The translations under genes were made by a program, and so were the position numbers. From positions 1 through 61,825 of the forward strand of contig CALZMQ010000030.1 in the NCBI GenBank assembly GCA_945788625.1: a stretch of 61,825 nt of DNA. The letters run 5' to 3'. The stretch is from an uncultured Woeseiaceae bacterium. GTDB taxonomy: Bacteria; Pseudomonadota; Gammaproteobacteria; Steroidobacterales; Woeseiaceae. Shown one piece after another: positions 9,069 to 17,679 of the stretch. Under the pieces are notes generated by a model. The model saw nothing but the letters and a program-made list of their open reading frames with translations, made no database searches and was not told the DNA's origin. Positions within the stretch are counted from its first letter, which is position 1, and the number at the start of each line of letters is the position of its first letter.

Positions 9069-9431
9069 TCACATGCCGAATGCGGCGAAGACCTTTTCGA
9101 ATGCGTCGACCGTGATTGGTTTGGCGATCAGGAATGTCGCTCCGGCCTCGGTCGCCTTGGCACGCATGCCCTGTGTCGCTTCCGTCGTGATGAATCCGAA
9201 GGTGACCTCATTGCCGTCCGCCCGGAGTTGTTGCAGCAGTTCCATGCCGGTCATATTCGGCATATTCCAGTCCGCAAGTACCAGGTCGGGTTGCGCTTTC
9301 CCAATCTCCTCGAGTGCCTCCACGCCGTCACCGGCCTGCACGATGTCGTGGCCGCCTTGCCCCGCCTGGCGGAGAGCTCGGACGACCATCATGCGCATCG
9401 CTGCACTGTCATCCACAATCAATATATTCAT
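9069..9431 (-). CDS. CheY-like single-domain response regulator
   Basis: A 120-residue receiver domain with the acidic pair D7/D8, phosphoacceptor D54 (ADWNMPNM), the Thr of FITTEA and the conserved Lys in AKPIT. There is no output domain, so it probably acts by protein contact, as CheY does. It is transcribed with the CheX-like gene from a FliA-type promoter, divergent from the main che operon. It is distinct in sequence from the CheY at 9829. Confidence 0.9.
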   Translation of the reverse strand: MNILIVDDSAAMRMMVVRALRQAGQGGHDIVQAGDGVEALEEIGKAQPDLVLADWNMPNMTGMELLQQLRADGNEVTFGFITTEATQGMRAKATEAGATFLIAKPITVDAFEKVFAAFGM

Positions 9432-9515
9432 TCAGGTCTCCAGATTTGTTCACACGCGACTGCAGTGCAGCAGACAGACAGCTGCGTACTCGACGAGAGT
9501 CGGCGCTTAAAGATC

Positions 9516-9542
9516 CAATCGGCCGATGGTTGCGGTTCTTTA
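9516..9542 (-). promoter_or_regulatory. FliA (sigma-28) promoter for cheY-cheX
   Basis: On the minus strand this reads TAAAGAAC (9542-9535), an 11-nt spacer, then GCCGATTG (9523-9516). The FliA consensus is TAAAGTTT-N11-GCCGATAA. Six of eight -10 bases match, and the start of the -35 is exact. Transcription would begin about 75 bp before the ATG at 9431. Confidence 0.8.
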
Positions 9543-9733
9543 GTGCCCCTACCGACGATGTTCTCCCGAGCGCCCGCCCACGCTGCGCATTTCAGGGCAA
9601 ACATGGCGGAAGAATTCGCGATCGCGTCACACTTTCCGCGAGACCGGCGATTGCCCGCCCGAATATCCGGAATTCCCTGATACGCGGGCGATGCGCGCGG
9701 CGGAATCAATACGGCATCGGACCGGCCGGGGAC

Positions 9734-9760
9734 TAAAGAACCCGCCCGCGCGGCCGATAA
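9734..9760 (+). promoter_or_regulatory. FliA (sigma-28) promoter for the che operon
   Basis: TAAAGAAC (9734-9741), an 11-nt spacer and a perfect GCCGATAA (9753-9760). The -35 octamer is identical to that of the divergent promoter. It lies about 70 bp upstream of the GTG start of cheY at 9829. Confidence 0.9.
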
Positions 9761-9828
9761 ACGTAGTCGGCGACAACAGTTTGCGCTGGTGAAATTTCGC
9801 CGTTTCGTACGCAAAGGAGCAAATCTCT

Positions 9829-10191
9829 GTGCACAGTGTTCTCGCAGTTGACGACTCCGCGTCCATGCGCGGCCTTGTCACGTATGTCCTGAAGCAAGCG
9901 GGTTTCAAAGTCGTTCTGGCCGAGGATGGTCTGGAGGCACTCGAATACGCCCGCAACCAGGCTGTAGACCTGGTATTGACCGACATCAACATGCCGAACC
10001 TGGACGGTATCGAATTGATCAGGGAACTTCGGTCATTACCACACTACAAGTTCGTCCCGATGCTGGTTTTGACCACCGAATCAGGAACCGACAAGAAGAT
10101 GGAGGGCAAGGCGGCAGGAGCGACGGGTTGGCTAGTCAAACCCTTCGATCCCCAACAACTGATTTCCACAATTTCGAAGGTCCTGGCGTGA
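9829..10191 (+). CDS. cheY: Chemotaxis response regulator CheY
   Basis: A 120-residue receiver protein starting at GTG 9829 after a strong Shine-Dalgarno (AAAGGAGC). It has D8/D9, phosphoacceptor D52 (LTDINMPNLDG), the Thr pair LTTES and K104 (VKPFD). It is first in the rightward operon, 31 bp before cheA, and presumably carries the signal from CheA to the motor or another effector. Two CheY proteins in one locus raise the question of which one binds the flagellar switch. Confidence 0.92.
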   Translation: MHSVLAVDDSASMRGLVTYVLKQAGFKVVLAEDGLEALEYARNQAVDLVLTDINMPNLDGIELIRELRSLPHYKFVPMLVLTTESGTDKKMEGKAAGATGWLVKPFDPQQLISTISKVLA

Positions 10192-10222
10192 ATGCGCATC
10201 GCAGGCCGTCCGGAGACTAGCT

Positions 10223-12310
10223 GTGTCACTCGACATCGATATGGCGGAGATCGCCCAGCTCTTCATTGAAGAAAGCATGGAAGGACTCGACATCATGGAG
10301 TCCGAGTTGATGAATCTCGAGCCGGGAGCCGCAGATTCGGAAACCATGAACACGATATTCCGGGCAGCCCACTCGATCAAGGGTGGCGGTGCCACGTTCG
10401 GCTTTGCGGAGATATCGGAATTTGCACACCACGTCGAGACACTGCTTGACGAGATGCGCCAGGGACAGCGGGCAGTTACGACCGAGGCCGTTGACCTGAT
10501 GCTGCAATCTGTCGACTGCCTGCGAGACATGACCTCGACGTTATCCGACGGTCCGACCGACACTACGCGGGCGAAAGAACTGGAAATTCAGCTCGAAACG
10601 ATGATGCAGCACGCGTCACCCGTCGCGGTGGCCGCTGGCGGGGTTGGTCAGAAGGGTTCGCAGGACGCACCAGCAGGTGAACCTGCCGACGATAACTCTC
10701 ATGTCGGATCCTGGGACATACATTTCAAACCCCACGCCGACATTCTGCGCTCCTGCAACGACCCGCTCCGCATATTCCGCGAGTTGGCGTCGCTTGGAGA
10801 GCTCGATGTATGTGCACAAGGCGCGGAGAACCTCGACTTCGAGAAACTCGACCCGGAAGAATGCCTGCTCGCCTGGAAGCTGTCCTTGCGCGGCGACATC
10901 TCGCGAGGGCAAATCGACGAAACATTCGCCTGGGTCCAGGACGAATGCGAACTCGTGATCGAACCCGTCGGCGACGCAACTTCGCAGGACGAATCGAACG
11001 CGGTCGATGCGAGCGAAGAGGCTTCAGCCGAACCGGTCGCCGCGCCAGCCAGCAATGAGCCCGCGCCCGTCAAGCCCGTGGCCAAAGCGCCGGCAGCCAG
11101 CCAGGAATCCAGCTCAATACGCGTCAACATCGACAAGGTCGACGCTCTGATCAATCTCGTCGGTGAGCTGGTTATCACGCAGTCCATGCTGAGCCGATTC
11201 AACGGCGATTACGACTTCACACAACTGCACATTCTGCGCGAAGGCCTCACACAGCTGTCCCGCAACACGCGTGAATTGCAGGAAAGTGTAATGGCCATTC
11301 GGATGCTGCCGATCAGTTTTGCATTCAGCCGCTTTCCACGGCTCGTTCGTGACACCGGCAATGCGCTCGGCAAGCAAGTCGAATTGCGCGTCAACGGTGA
11401 AAATACGGAACTTGACAAGACCGTCCTTGAAAAAATCGGCGATCCGCTCGTGCACCTGGTACGAAACTCCCTGGATCACGGCCTGGAAACGCCTGAAGTT
11501 CGAAAGGCGGCCGGCAAACCCGAAACCGGCGTGCTCGAACTCAACGCGAACCACGAAGGCGGCAATATCGTGATCGAGATCATCGATGACGGCGCCGGTA
11601 TCAACAAGGAAAGGGTGCTGAGCATCGCGCGAGAACGAGGCCTCGTAGAACCGGACGAGGAACTCAGCGACGAGCGCATCACGAACCTGATCTTCATGGC
11701 CGGGTTTTCCACGGTCGACAAGGTCAGTGATCTGTCGGGCCGTGGTGTCGGCATGGACGTCGTGCGACGCAATATCGCAGACCTCGGCGGGCATGTTACA
11801 GCGCAGACTGAAACCGGCAAAGGCAGCAAATTCACGATACGCCTGCCGCTCACGCTGGCAATACTCGATGGCCAGCTTGTTCGCGTTGGCAAGGAAACTT
11901 ACATCATCTCGCTGCTTTCGATCGTCGAGACCATCCAGGTCGGCTCCGACATGATCAACAAGGTTGCTGGAAGCAGCGAGCTATTCAGGCTGCGAGACGA
12001 GTACCTGCCCGTCGTTCGGCTGCACGAGCTATTCGGTATCGAAGCGGACAGCACGAACATCGACGACGGTCTCCTCGTTGTCGCAGAAGCCAACGGCCAG
12101 CGAATCGGCATATTCGTCGACGACCTGCAGGAGCAACAACAGGTGGTCATCAAGAGCCTCGAATCTAATTACAAGCAAATGCTCGGCATTTCCGGCGCGA
12201 CGATTCTCGGCGACGGCACGGTCGCACTGATCATGGACGTACCGGGACTGATTCAACTTTTTCACAACAAGGGCGGCAAACTGGATATGCCTGCCACGGC
12301 GACAGCGTGA
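10223..12310 (+). CDS. cheA: Chemotaxis histidine kinase CheA
   Basis: A 695-residue CheA starting at GTG 10223 (GGAG upstream). Domains in order: HPt with the phosphoryl His at H50 (AAHSIKGGG), a P2-like region (about residues 165-255), an Ala/Pro-rich linker, the dimerisation helices (from about 295), the HATPase domain with N box (HLVRNSLDHGLE), DDGAGIN and GRGVGMDVV, and a C-terminal CheW-like domain (ILDGQLVRVGKETYIIS). All residues needed for kinase activity seem present. It would phosphorylate the CheY proteins and CheB. Confidence 0.95.
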   Translation: MSLDIDMAEIAQLFIEESMEGLDIMESELMNLEPGAADSETMNTIFRAAHSIKGGGATFGFAEISEFAHHVETLLDEMRQGQRAVTTEAVDLMLQSVDCLRDMTSTLSDGPTDTTRAKELEIQLETMMQHASPVAVAAGGVGQKGSQDAPAGEPADDNSHVGSWDIHFKPHADILRSCNDPLRIFRELASLGELDVCAQGAENLDFEKLDPEECLLAWKLSLRGDISRGQIDETFAWVQDECELVIEPVGDATSQDESNAVDASEEASAEPVAAPASNEPAPVKPVAKAPAASQESSSIRVNIDKVDALINLVGELVITQSMLSRFNGDYDFTQLHILREGLTQLSRNTRELQESVMAIRMLPISFAFSRFPRLVRDTGNALGKQVELRVNGENTELDKTVLEKIGDPLVHLVRNSLDHGLETPEVRKAAGKPETGVLELNANHEGGNIVIEIIDDGAGINKERVLSIARERGLVEPDEELSDERITNLIFMAGFSTVDKVSDLSGRGVGMDVVRRNIADLGGHVTAQTETGKGSKFTIRLPLTLAILDGQLVRVGKETYIISLLSIVETIQVGSDMINKVAGSSELFRLRDEYLPVVRLHELFGIEADSTNIDDGLLVVAEANGQRIGIFVDDLQEQQQVVIKSLESNYKQMLGISGATILGDGTVALIMDVPGLIQLFHNKGGKLDMPATATA

Positions 12311-12336
12311 CCTGCACGGCAAATCGGGAGTATTAG

Positions 12337-12864
12337 ATGACGGCACTACGAAAACAGGTGGATGAACTCACGTCGCAGGCGGCTGAAGGAGATGCTGCGG
12401 GACAGTATCTGACGTTTCTCCTCGCCGGCGAGGAATACGGAGTGGAGATTCTGCGCGTTCAGGAAATAAAGGGCTGGGATTCGGCCACCCCGATTCCCAA
12501 CACGCCCGAACACGTGCTCGGCGTGCTTAACTTGCGGGGCGCGGTCGTGCCGATTATCGACCTGCGCAAGCGCTTTGAACTGGAGAGCATCCCCTATGGC
12601 CCCACGACGGTCGTGATCGTCGTGAAAATGATCAATGACGGCCACGAACGAACTGTTGGCCTCGTCGTCGACGCCGTCTCGGAAGTGTACAAGCTCGAGA
12701 CGGGAGAGATTCAACCGGCACCCGACATGGGAGGCAGCATCAACACAGAGTTCGTGCGCGGCCTCGCCACGGTCGAAGAAAAGATGCTGATCCTCCTCGA
12801 GGTCGACGAAATCGTCAACTTCAGCACGATCGATATCGACGAATCGGAAGAAGCAGCGGTCTAG
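12337..12864 (+). CDS. cheW: Chemotaxis adaptor CheW
   Basis: A 175-residue CheW that couples receptors to CheA. Family motifs include FLLAGEEYGVEILRVQEIKG, NTPEHVLGVLNLRGAVVPIIDLR and GLVVDAVSEVYKL. An N-terminal extension of about 20 residues precedes the domain. GGGAG lies just before the ATG. It follows cheA by 26 bp. No methyl-accepting receptor gene lies in the window, so the partner receptors are encoded elsewhere. Confidence 0.95.
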   Translation: MTALRKQVDELTSQAAEGDAAGQYLTFLLAGEEYGVEILRVQEIKGWDSATPIPNTPEHVLGVLNLRGAVVPIIDLRKRFELESIPYGPTTVVIVVKMINDGHERTVGLVVDAVSEVYKLETGEIQPAPDMGGSINTEFVRGLATVEEKMLILLEVDEIVNFSTIDIDESEEAAV

Positions 12865-12927
12865 CTTCAATTCAATTGTTCCGTACGGCGAAACTGGCCA
12901 ACGGGATTTGATCGACAGGGAACTTCG

Positions 12928-13524
12928 ATGGCGACATCACTCAGCACACGAGAGTCGAAAATCGACGACACGGGAATAAAGGAGGGTCTGGCAGCGATGC
13001 TGGACGCCGGCGGGCCGATAACGATCGACGCGGTGCCGGTCGACGACGATGACACCGCTGCGGTAAAGATCGTGATGGCCGCGAAACGCAGGAGCAAGGT
13101 ATTGAAATCCGCAAAGAAACGGCCGAGGAAAAAGGTCGCAAGAACGCCCGCAACAGCGAAAAAAAAGGCCGCCGCGAAGAAGGCCGCGGCCGAAGAGGTG
13201 CCGAAGCTCGTCCTCGAGGGCAAGCTCGACATCAGGGAGGTGGCAGCCCTCAAGGCACGGCTGGCCGTCATACTCTCAGCGGACGGCCCCATTACCATCG
13301 ATGCAGGTCGAATCGAAAGTGCCGATACCGCCGTCTTGCAGTTGTTGGCAGCGTTTGTCGTCTCCGCGCGTCAGCAATCCCGTGAGCCGAATTGGGAACA
13401 GCCGCCCGGTGCGTTACGGGAATCCTGTAAATTGCTCGATCTCGACCGGCATCTCGGCTTCGACGCAGATTCAGAAAGCGACTCCGCCGATGATGGTGGC
13501 GTCGTTTTGTGTCCCGTTTTTTGA
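12928..13524 (+). CDS. STAS-domain protein with a Lys/Ala-rich insert
   Basis: A 198-residue protein inside the che operon. Residues 99-142 (GKLDIREVAALK, then GPITIDAGRIESADTAVLQLL) look like a STAS domain, as often found beside CheA/CheW. Residues 11-48 repeat part of the same pattern (SKIDDTGIKEGLAAML, then GPITIDAVPVDDDDTAAV). Between the copies (52-88) lies a strongly basic Lys/Ala/Arg-rich stretch resembling histone-H1-like tails. The C-terminus is acidic. This suggests an internal duplication with a charged linker. The role is unknown; STAS partners usually bind anti-anti-sigma-like targets or act as scaffolds. Confidence 0.65.
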   Translation: MATSLSTRESKIDDTGIKEGLAAMLDAGGPITIDAVPVDDDDTAAVKIVMAAKRRSKVLKSAKKRPRKKVARTPATAKKKAAAKKAAAEEVPKLVLEGKLDIREVAALKARLAVILSADGPITIDAGRIESADTAVLQLLAAFVVSARQQSREPNWEQPPGALRESCKLLDLDRHLGFDADSESDSADDGGVVLCPVF

Positions 13525-14021
13525 GCCAATTCTTCACCGACATGAATCGAACCGAGCGAAATTCGATTGCCAGCGGGAACGGCTCGACCACGGCCATCGT
13601 CGCCGACGTCATCGCGCTATGCGCCGATCAGCTGAAGGCGGCTAACGATGAGGCATCGACAGACGTCGATGCTCTGACCGCTACGTTTCTCGCCGCTGTC
13701 TGCCACGATGATCCGGCGGGCGAAGGCACACTGCCCTCTTTTCAGGAGATGCTCCAGTCTGTCGTCATGGATGCTATCGCCCGGCTGCAGTTTGCCGACC
13801 GCTTGAAGCAGCGCCTGGCTAATGTGTGCAGAAATCTTCAGGCATCGGCCGATTTTCTTCGCAGCGGCGACGCACCGGCCTCGGACGCCGAACTCACTGA
13901 CTTCCTCGAAGCCATTCGAGCGTCGTTTTCAATGGAGCATGAGCGCAACATGTTCGACACGACGTTCACAATCGTGAACGGTGAGTGCGAACCAGTCGCG
14001 CCTGATGCCGGCGATGACTGA
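13509..14021 (+). CDS. CheZ-like protein of the che operon
   Basis: A 170-residue, mostly helical protein. The frame opens with GTG 13509, overlapping the STAS gene by 16 bp; an ATG at 13542 is an alternative start. The segment ARLQFADRLKQRL (residues 91-103) resembles the catalytic helix of CheZ, where an Asp and a Gln four residues later promote CheY-P hydrolysis; here these would be D97 and Q101. The full CheZ length (over 200 residues) and C-terminal CheY-binding tail are not obvious. It overlaps cheR at its 3' end. Chemotaxis phosphatase is the best guess. Confidence 0.5.
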   Translation: MSRFLSQFFTDMNRTERNSIASGNGSTTAIVADVIALCADQLKAANDEASTDVDALTATFLAAVCHDDPAGEGTLPSFQEMLQSVVMDAIARLQFADRLKQRLANVCRNLQASADFLRSGDAPASDAELTDFLEAIRASFSMEHERNMFDTTFTIVNGECEPVAPDAGDD

Positions 14022-14871
14022 GACATCGGTAACACAAAGACGCGAAGAACTCGTTCTGAGCGAAGATGAATTCGACCGGCTCCGAAAGATTATTCGTGAG
14101 CACACCGGCATCAGCATGTCTTCGAGTAAGCGGCAACTGGTCTACCGCCGCCTGTCGAAACGACTGCGCCAACTGAATTTTCCGAGCTTCCACGCTTACA
14201 GCGACTACCTCGCATCGGGCGACAAGGCCGAACTGGAGGAGTTCTGCAATGCAGTAACGACGAACCTGACCTCATTTTTTCGGGAGGCGCACCATTTCGA
14301 GTTCCTGGCAAACAACATCGTGCCGGACCTCGTCGCGAAACACAGGCACACGGACAAGCGCCTGCGAATCTGGTCAGCCGGTTCGTCCACGGGCGAGGAG
14401 CCTTATTCGATCGCAATAACGCTGCGAGAATCGATGCCCGACCTGAGGCGCTGGGACGCCAGGATACTGGCGACGGATCTCGACTCTAATGTGCTGGCTA
14501 CCGGCGCAACCGGAATCTACAGTTACGATCGTGTCGAGAAGATGGAAGAGAGCCGCCTGAAGCGCTGGTTTATCCGCGACCGGGGAAAGGCCGAGCCAGA
14601 CGTACGCGTGCGTCCCGAACTGCAGGAGCTAATTGCGTTCCGGCAGCTGAACCTGATGCATGACTGGCCGATGAAAGGCAAGTTCGACGTCATTTTTTGC
14701 CGCAATGTCATCATCTACTTCGACAAGGCGACGCAACGTACCTTGATCGACCGCTACGCAGAGCATCTGCATGACGGCGGATACCTGATCCTCGGCCATT
14801 CCGAAAGCCTGTTGAACGTGTCAGACCGGTTCACACTGCTCGGCCAGACGATCTACAGGAAACAATTCTGA
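14014..14871 (+). CDS. cheR: Chemotaxis protein methyltransferase CheR
   Basis: A 285-residue CheR using the ATG at 14014, which overlaps the upstream stop (14019-14021). A longer frame from 13981 is possible but less likely. The N-terminal helical domain is followed by the SAM-binding domain: TSFFREAHHFEFL, RIWSAGSSTGEEPYSIA and FCRNVIIYFD. It transfers methyl groups from SAM to glutamates of chemoreceptors. It is translationally coupled with cheD (overlap at 14871). Confidence 0.93.
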   Translation: MTETSVTQRREELVLSEDEFDRLRKIIREHTGISMSSSKRQLVYRRLSKRLRQLNFPSFHAYSDYLASGDKAELEEFCNAVTTNLTSFFREAHHFEFLANNIVPDLVAKHRHTDKRLRIWSAGSSTGEEPYSIAITLRESMPDLRRWDARILATDLDSNVLATGATGIYSYDRVEKMEESRLKRWFIRDRGKAEPDVRVRPELQELIAFRQLNLMHDWPMKGKFDVIFCRNVIIYFDKATQRTLIDRYAEHLHDGGYLILGHSESLLNVSDRFTLLGQTIYRKQF

Positions 14872-15527
14872 TGAGCACGGCGTGCAACGGCGAGAAGGCG
14901 CTGGCACCACCTCCCGTGCAGCCCCGGTTCGAACATATAGCCCGAATCTGGGACAGGACCCACGGTGTCTATGCGGCCCGGATACTGCCCGGGGAATACT
15001 ATGTTACCGCGCATGAGGAAATGATCACGACCGTGCTGGGGTCCTGCGTTTCCGCTTGTGTGAGGGACCCGGCCACCGGTGTCGGCGGAATGAACCACTT
15101 CATGCTGCCGGGCAAAGAAGGGAAGGACCCCTCGAGTTGGAGCGGGCAGGATTGCCTGGTGACGCGTTATGGCATCGCTGCCATGGAAACGCTCATCAAT
15201 GACGTGCTCAAGCTTGGTGCGCGCAGGGATCGCCTCGAGTTGAAACTCTTTGGTGGCGGCGATGTGCTCAAGATGCGAGTAAACAATATTGGCGAGCGAA
15301 ACATTGAATTCGTCAAGCAGTTCGTGAAGGCCGAGGCAATGAACGTGGCGGCCGAAGACCTTGGCGGGCCCCATCCTCGCAAAGTCAACTATTTTCCCAA
15401 GAGCGGCAAGGTCCTGGTCAGGCGTCTGCGTTCGCTGCAGAGCAAGACCATTGTCGATCGCGAAATGAATTATGAAGAAAAGATTGCCCAGAAGTCGCAA
15501 CCAGGCGAAATCGAGTTGTTCGACTAA
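14871..15527 (+). CDS. cheD: Chemoreceptor glutamine deamidase CheD
   Basis: A 218-residue CheD. The catalytic Cys lies in TVLGSCVSACVRDP and the His in GVGGMNHFMLP, both as in the family. Later motifs RLELKLFGGGDVL and NIGERNIEFVKQF also fit. It deamidates receptor glutamines. It has about 45 residues before the core domain, somewhat longer than usual. It lies between cheR and cheB, the other two adaptation enzymes. Confidence 0.92.
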   Translation: MSTACNGEKALAPPPVQPRFEHIARIWDRTHGVYAARILPGEYYVTAHEEMITTVLGSCVSACVRDPATGVGGMNHFMLPGKEGKDPSSWSGQDCLVTRYGIAAMETLINDVLKLGARRDRLELKLFGGGDVLKMRVNNIGERNIEFVKQFVKAEAMNVAAEDLGGPHPRKVNYFPKSGKVLVRRLRSLQSKTIVDREMNYEEKIAQKSQPGEIELFD

Positions 15528-15555
15528 CGTCCAGGAATGACTACGGCCAGACAAA

Positions 15556-16650
15556 GTGAAAAAGATACGTGCATTGGTGATTGACGATTCGGCGCAGATG
15601 CGAACGCTGCTGGCCGGAATCCTGAATTCGGACGCCTCGATTGAGGTGGTCGGAACCGCGATGGATGCGTATGTGGCCAGGGAGAAGATCAAGAAGCTGA
15701 ACCCGGATGTACTGACGCTCGACGTTGAAATGCCTGGAATGGACGGACTGCAGTTTCTCAGCAATCTCATGCGGCTGCGGCCGATGCCGGTTGTCATGCT
15801 ATCCACGCTCACCGAGAAAGGTGCCGAGGTCACAATGCGGGCGTTGGAGCTCGGTGCGGTCGACTTCGTCAGCAAGCCAAAGATAGACCTCGAACACACG
15901 CTGGAAGACTGTGCGGTTGAGATCATCGCCAAGGTGAAGGCAGCAGCAAGAGCGAAAGTGAGCGCTTTGTCACAGCTCCAGAAAGAGCCGACCACGCGCC
16001 GTGACGAACCCGTTGGGACTCACGTTTCGGCAACCCCAAAACCGGGCGAAAGCGGCCAGGATAAGGGCCGCATTATCGCGATCGGCGCGTCAACGGGGGG
16101 CACGGAAGCGATCAAGCAAGTCCTGATGCATCTGCGACCGGACACACCGGGCGTCGTCGTAACGCAGCACATCCCACCCGTCTTCAGCCAGTACTTTGCA
16201 GCACGTATGAACAAGTGCACACCGCTGACCGTGCGCGAGGCGAGCGACGGTGAGGCGATCCTTCCCGGTCACGCCTATATCGCACCTGGAGACCGTCACC
16301 TGACAATTGAACGAAACGGATCCGACGGCTATCGATGCAGACTTTCCGATGACCGGCCGGTGAACCGGCACAAGCCGTCTGTCGACGTACTTTTCAATTC
16401 CGTTGCCGCCACAGCAGGAGCGAAAGCGATCGGTGTCATACTCACGGGCATGGGAAGAGATGGAGCGAAAGGGCTGAAAGCGATGCGTGACGCGGGCGCG
16501 GACACAGTCGCACAGAACGAACAAAGTAGCGTCGTCTGGGGAATGCCCAGGGCCGCCGTTGAAATCGGCGCTGCGAAGAAAGTCCTGCCACTAACAAACA
16601 TTGCAGGGAAAATCGCCACGCTCGTGATGCAAACGGGCGTCCCAGCCTAA
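15556..16650 (+). CDS. cheB: Chemotaxis methylesterase CheB
   Basis: A 364-residue CheB starting at GTG 15556. An N-terminal receiver (D10, D11, phosphoacceptor D56 in LTLDVEMPGMDG) is linked to a methylesterase domain with the Ser (IAIGASTGGTEAI), His (VVTQHIPP) and Asp (VILTGMGRDGAKG) of the triad. It removes methyl groups from receptors when phosphorylated by CheA. It ends four bases into the convergent HDOD gene. Confidence 0.95.
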   Translation: MKKIRALVIDDSAQMRTLLAGILNSDASIEVVGTAMDAYVAREKIKKLNPDVLTLDVEMPGMDGLQFLSNLMRLRPMPVVMLSTLTEKGAEVTMRALELGAVDFVSKPKIDLEHTLEDCAVEIIAKVKAAARAKVSALSQLQKEPTTRRDEPVGTHVSATPKPGESGQDKGRIIAIGASTGGTEAIKQVLMHLRPDTPGVVVTQHIPPVFSQYFAARMNKCTPLTVREASDGEAILPGHAYIAPGDRHLTIERNGSDGYRCRLSDDRPVNRHKPSVDVLFNSVAATAGAKAIGVILTGMGRDGAKGLKAMRDAGADTVAQNEQSSVVWGMPRAAVEIGAAKKVLPLTNIAGKIATLVMQTGVPA

Positions 16651-17498
16651 TTGAGAAACAAGCGCAGAAGGTCCGCTACCGATTCGCGGGTCTCGGCGAC
16701 TATCTCGGGAATGATCTCCGTATCGAGCTGTAGCTGATCAAAAGCACGCGGATCGACGGGAGCCGCATCGTCCATATCCACACTGTCCAGTTCTGCCAGT
16801 ACGGCAACGCTGTTCGCTATATGGATGAGTACGGTCAGGTTGCTGATTTCATCGCATTCGAAGGGCTCATGGTGCCACTCGACACAGTGTCGAAGGTTGT
16901 CGGGAAATCCCCACTGCTTCGCGAGCTCCGCCCCGACGTTCGCGTGATCGAAGCCGAAGATCTCCCGCTCCGCGAGGTAGGTGGAGCGCCCGTCTGACAG
17001 ATCGATCGACAACAGCAGGGCCTGCTGCGACTGCTCCGGACACTTACTGAACATGACCAGCTGGCCGATATCGTGCAACAGGCCGGCTGTGAAGGCCGAC
17101 TCATTTCCGACTTGCCGTGTATGGCTTGCCAGCAACTGCGCGGAAATGGCGCAGCTCAGGCTGTGTTTCCAGAAGTCTTCCGGCGATACCAGGTCGTTTG
17201 GAATCCCGTCGAACGCCTCGGTCGCGCAGACGCCCAGCGTGATATCGCGAACTTGCCGCATACCGACCCTGGTGACGGCGTCTTTGACGCTGTCGATTGG
17301 CACACCGGCATTGAACAGCGCGCTGTTCGCGATACGTATCAGCTTTGCCGTCAGCGCCGGATCCTGTTCGATCAAGTTGCCGATCTGGGCTGCGCTGCTG
17401 TTTTCATCGGCCAACATCGAGTCAAGGCGCAGTACGACGTCGGAAAACGACGTCAGCTGCGTGATGCTCGCCGCAAGATCCTCTGCAGTATGAGTCAA
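16647..17498 (-). CDS. HDOD-domain protein
   Basis: A 283-residue HDOD protein. I start it at TTG 17498 because GGAGG lies exactly seven bases upstream; the frame extends to 17531 without a good ribosome site. The HDOD core shows IEQDPALTAKLIRIANSALF, DAVTRVGMRQVRDITLG, FWKHSLSCAISAQLLA and the HD-like AGLLHDIGQLVMF. HDOD proteins are nonenzymatic signalling domains, often tied to c-di-GMP and motility. A FliA-type promoter upstream (17540-17566) places it in the motility regulon. It is convergent with cheB. Confidence 0.85.
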   Translation of the reverse strand: MTHTAEDLAASITQLTSFSDVVLRLDSMLADENSSAAQIGNLIEQDPALTAKLIRIANSALFNAGVPIDSVKDAVTRVGMRQVRDITLGVCATEAFDGIPNDLVSPEDFWKHSLSCAISAQLLASHTRQVGNESAFTAGLLHDIGQLVMFSKCPEQSQQALLLSIDLSDGRSTYLAEREIFGFDHANVGAELAKQWGFPDNLRHCVEWHHEPFECDEISNLTVLIHIANSVAVLAELDSVDMDDAAPVDPRAFDQLQLDTEIIPEIVAETRESVADLLRLFLN

Positions 17499-17539
17499 GC
17501 CGGAACCTCCGATGCGTGAGAATGACACCAATAGGGTTT

Positions 17540-17566
17540 ATATCGGCGGATCGCCGCAGATCCTTA
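17540..17566 (-). promoter_or_regulatory. FliA (sigma-28)-like promoter for the HDOD gene
   Basis: On the minus strand this reads TAAGGATC (17566-17559), an 11-nt spacer, then GCCGATAT (17547-17540). Seven of eight -10 bases match GCCGATAA. The -35 keeps TAA and the fifth-position G. Transcription would start about 35 bp before the TTG at 17498. Confidence 0.65.
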
Positions 17567-17679
17567 GCCGGGGGGCGGATTCACCGGCAGTCACCATAAT
17601 GCAAGATTCGGACCTGACGCATCGGTTGAGTACGCCCATCGTTCCGCATAAGATGGAGACACAGTACGAAGGAGGATTT

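Larger units (their letters stand above)
9432..9828. other. 397-bp divergent chemotaxis promoter region
   Basis: No gene is supported here. The region separates the leftward cheY-cheX pair from the rightward che operon and holds two FliA-type promoters, one per direction, listed separately. Between them (9543-9733) I see no further clear motif. Confidence 0.7.
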
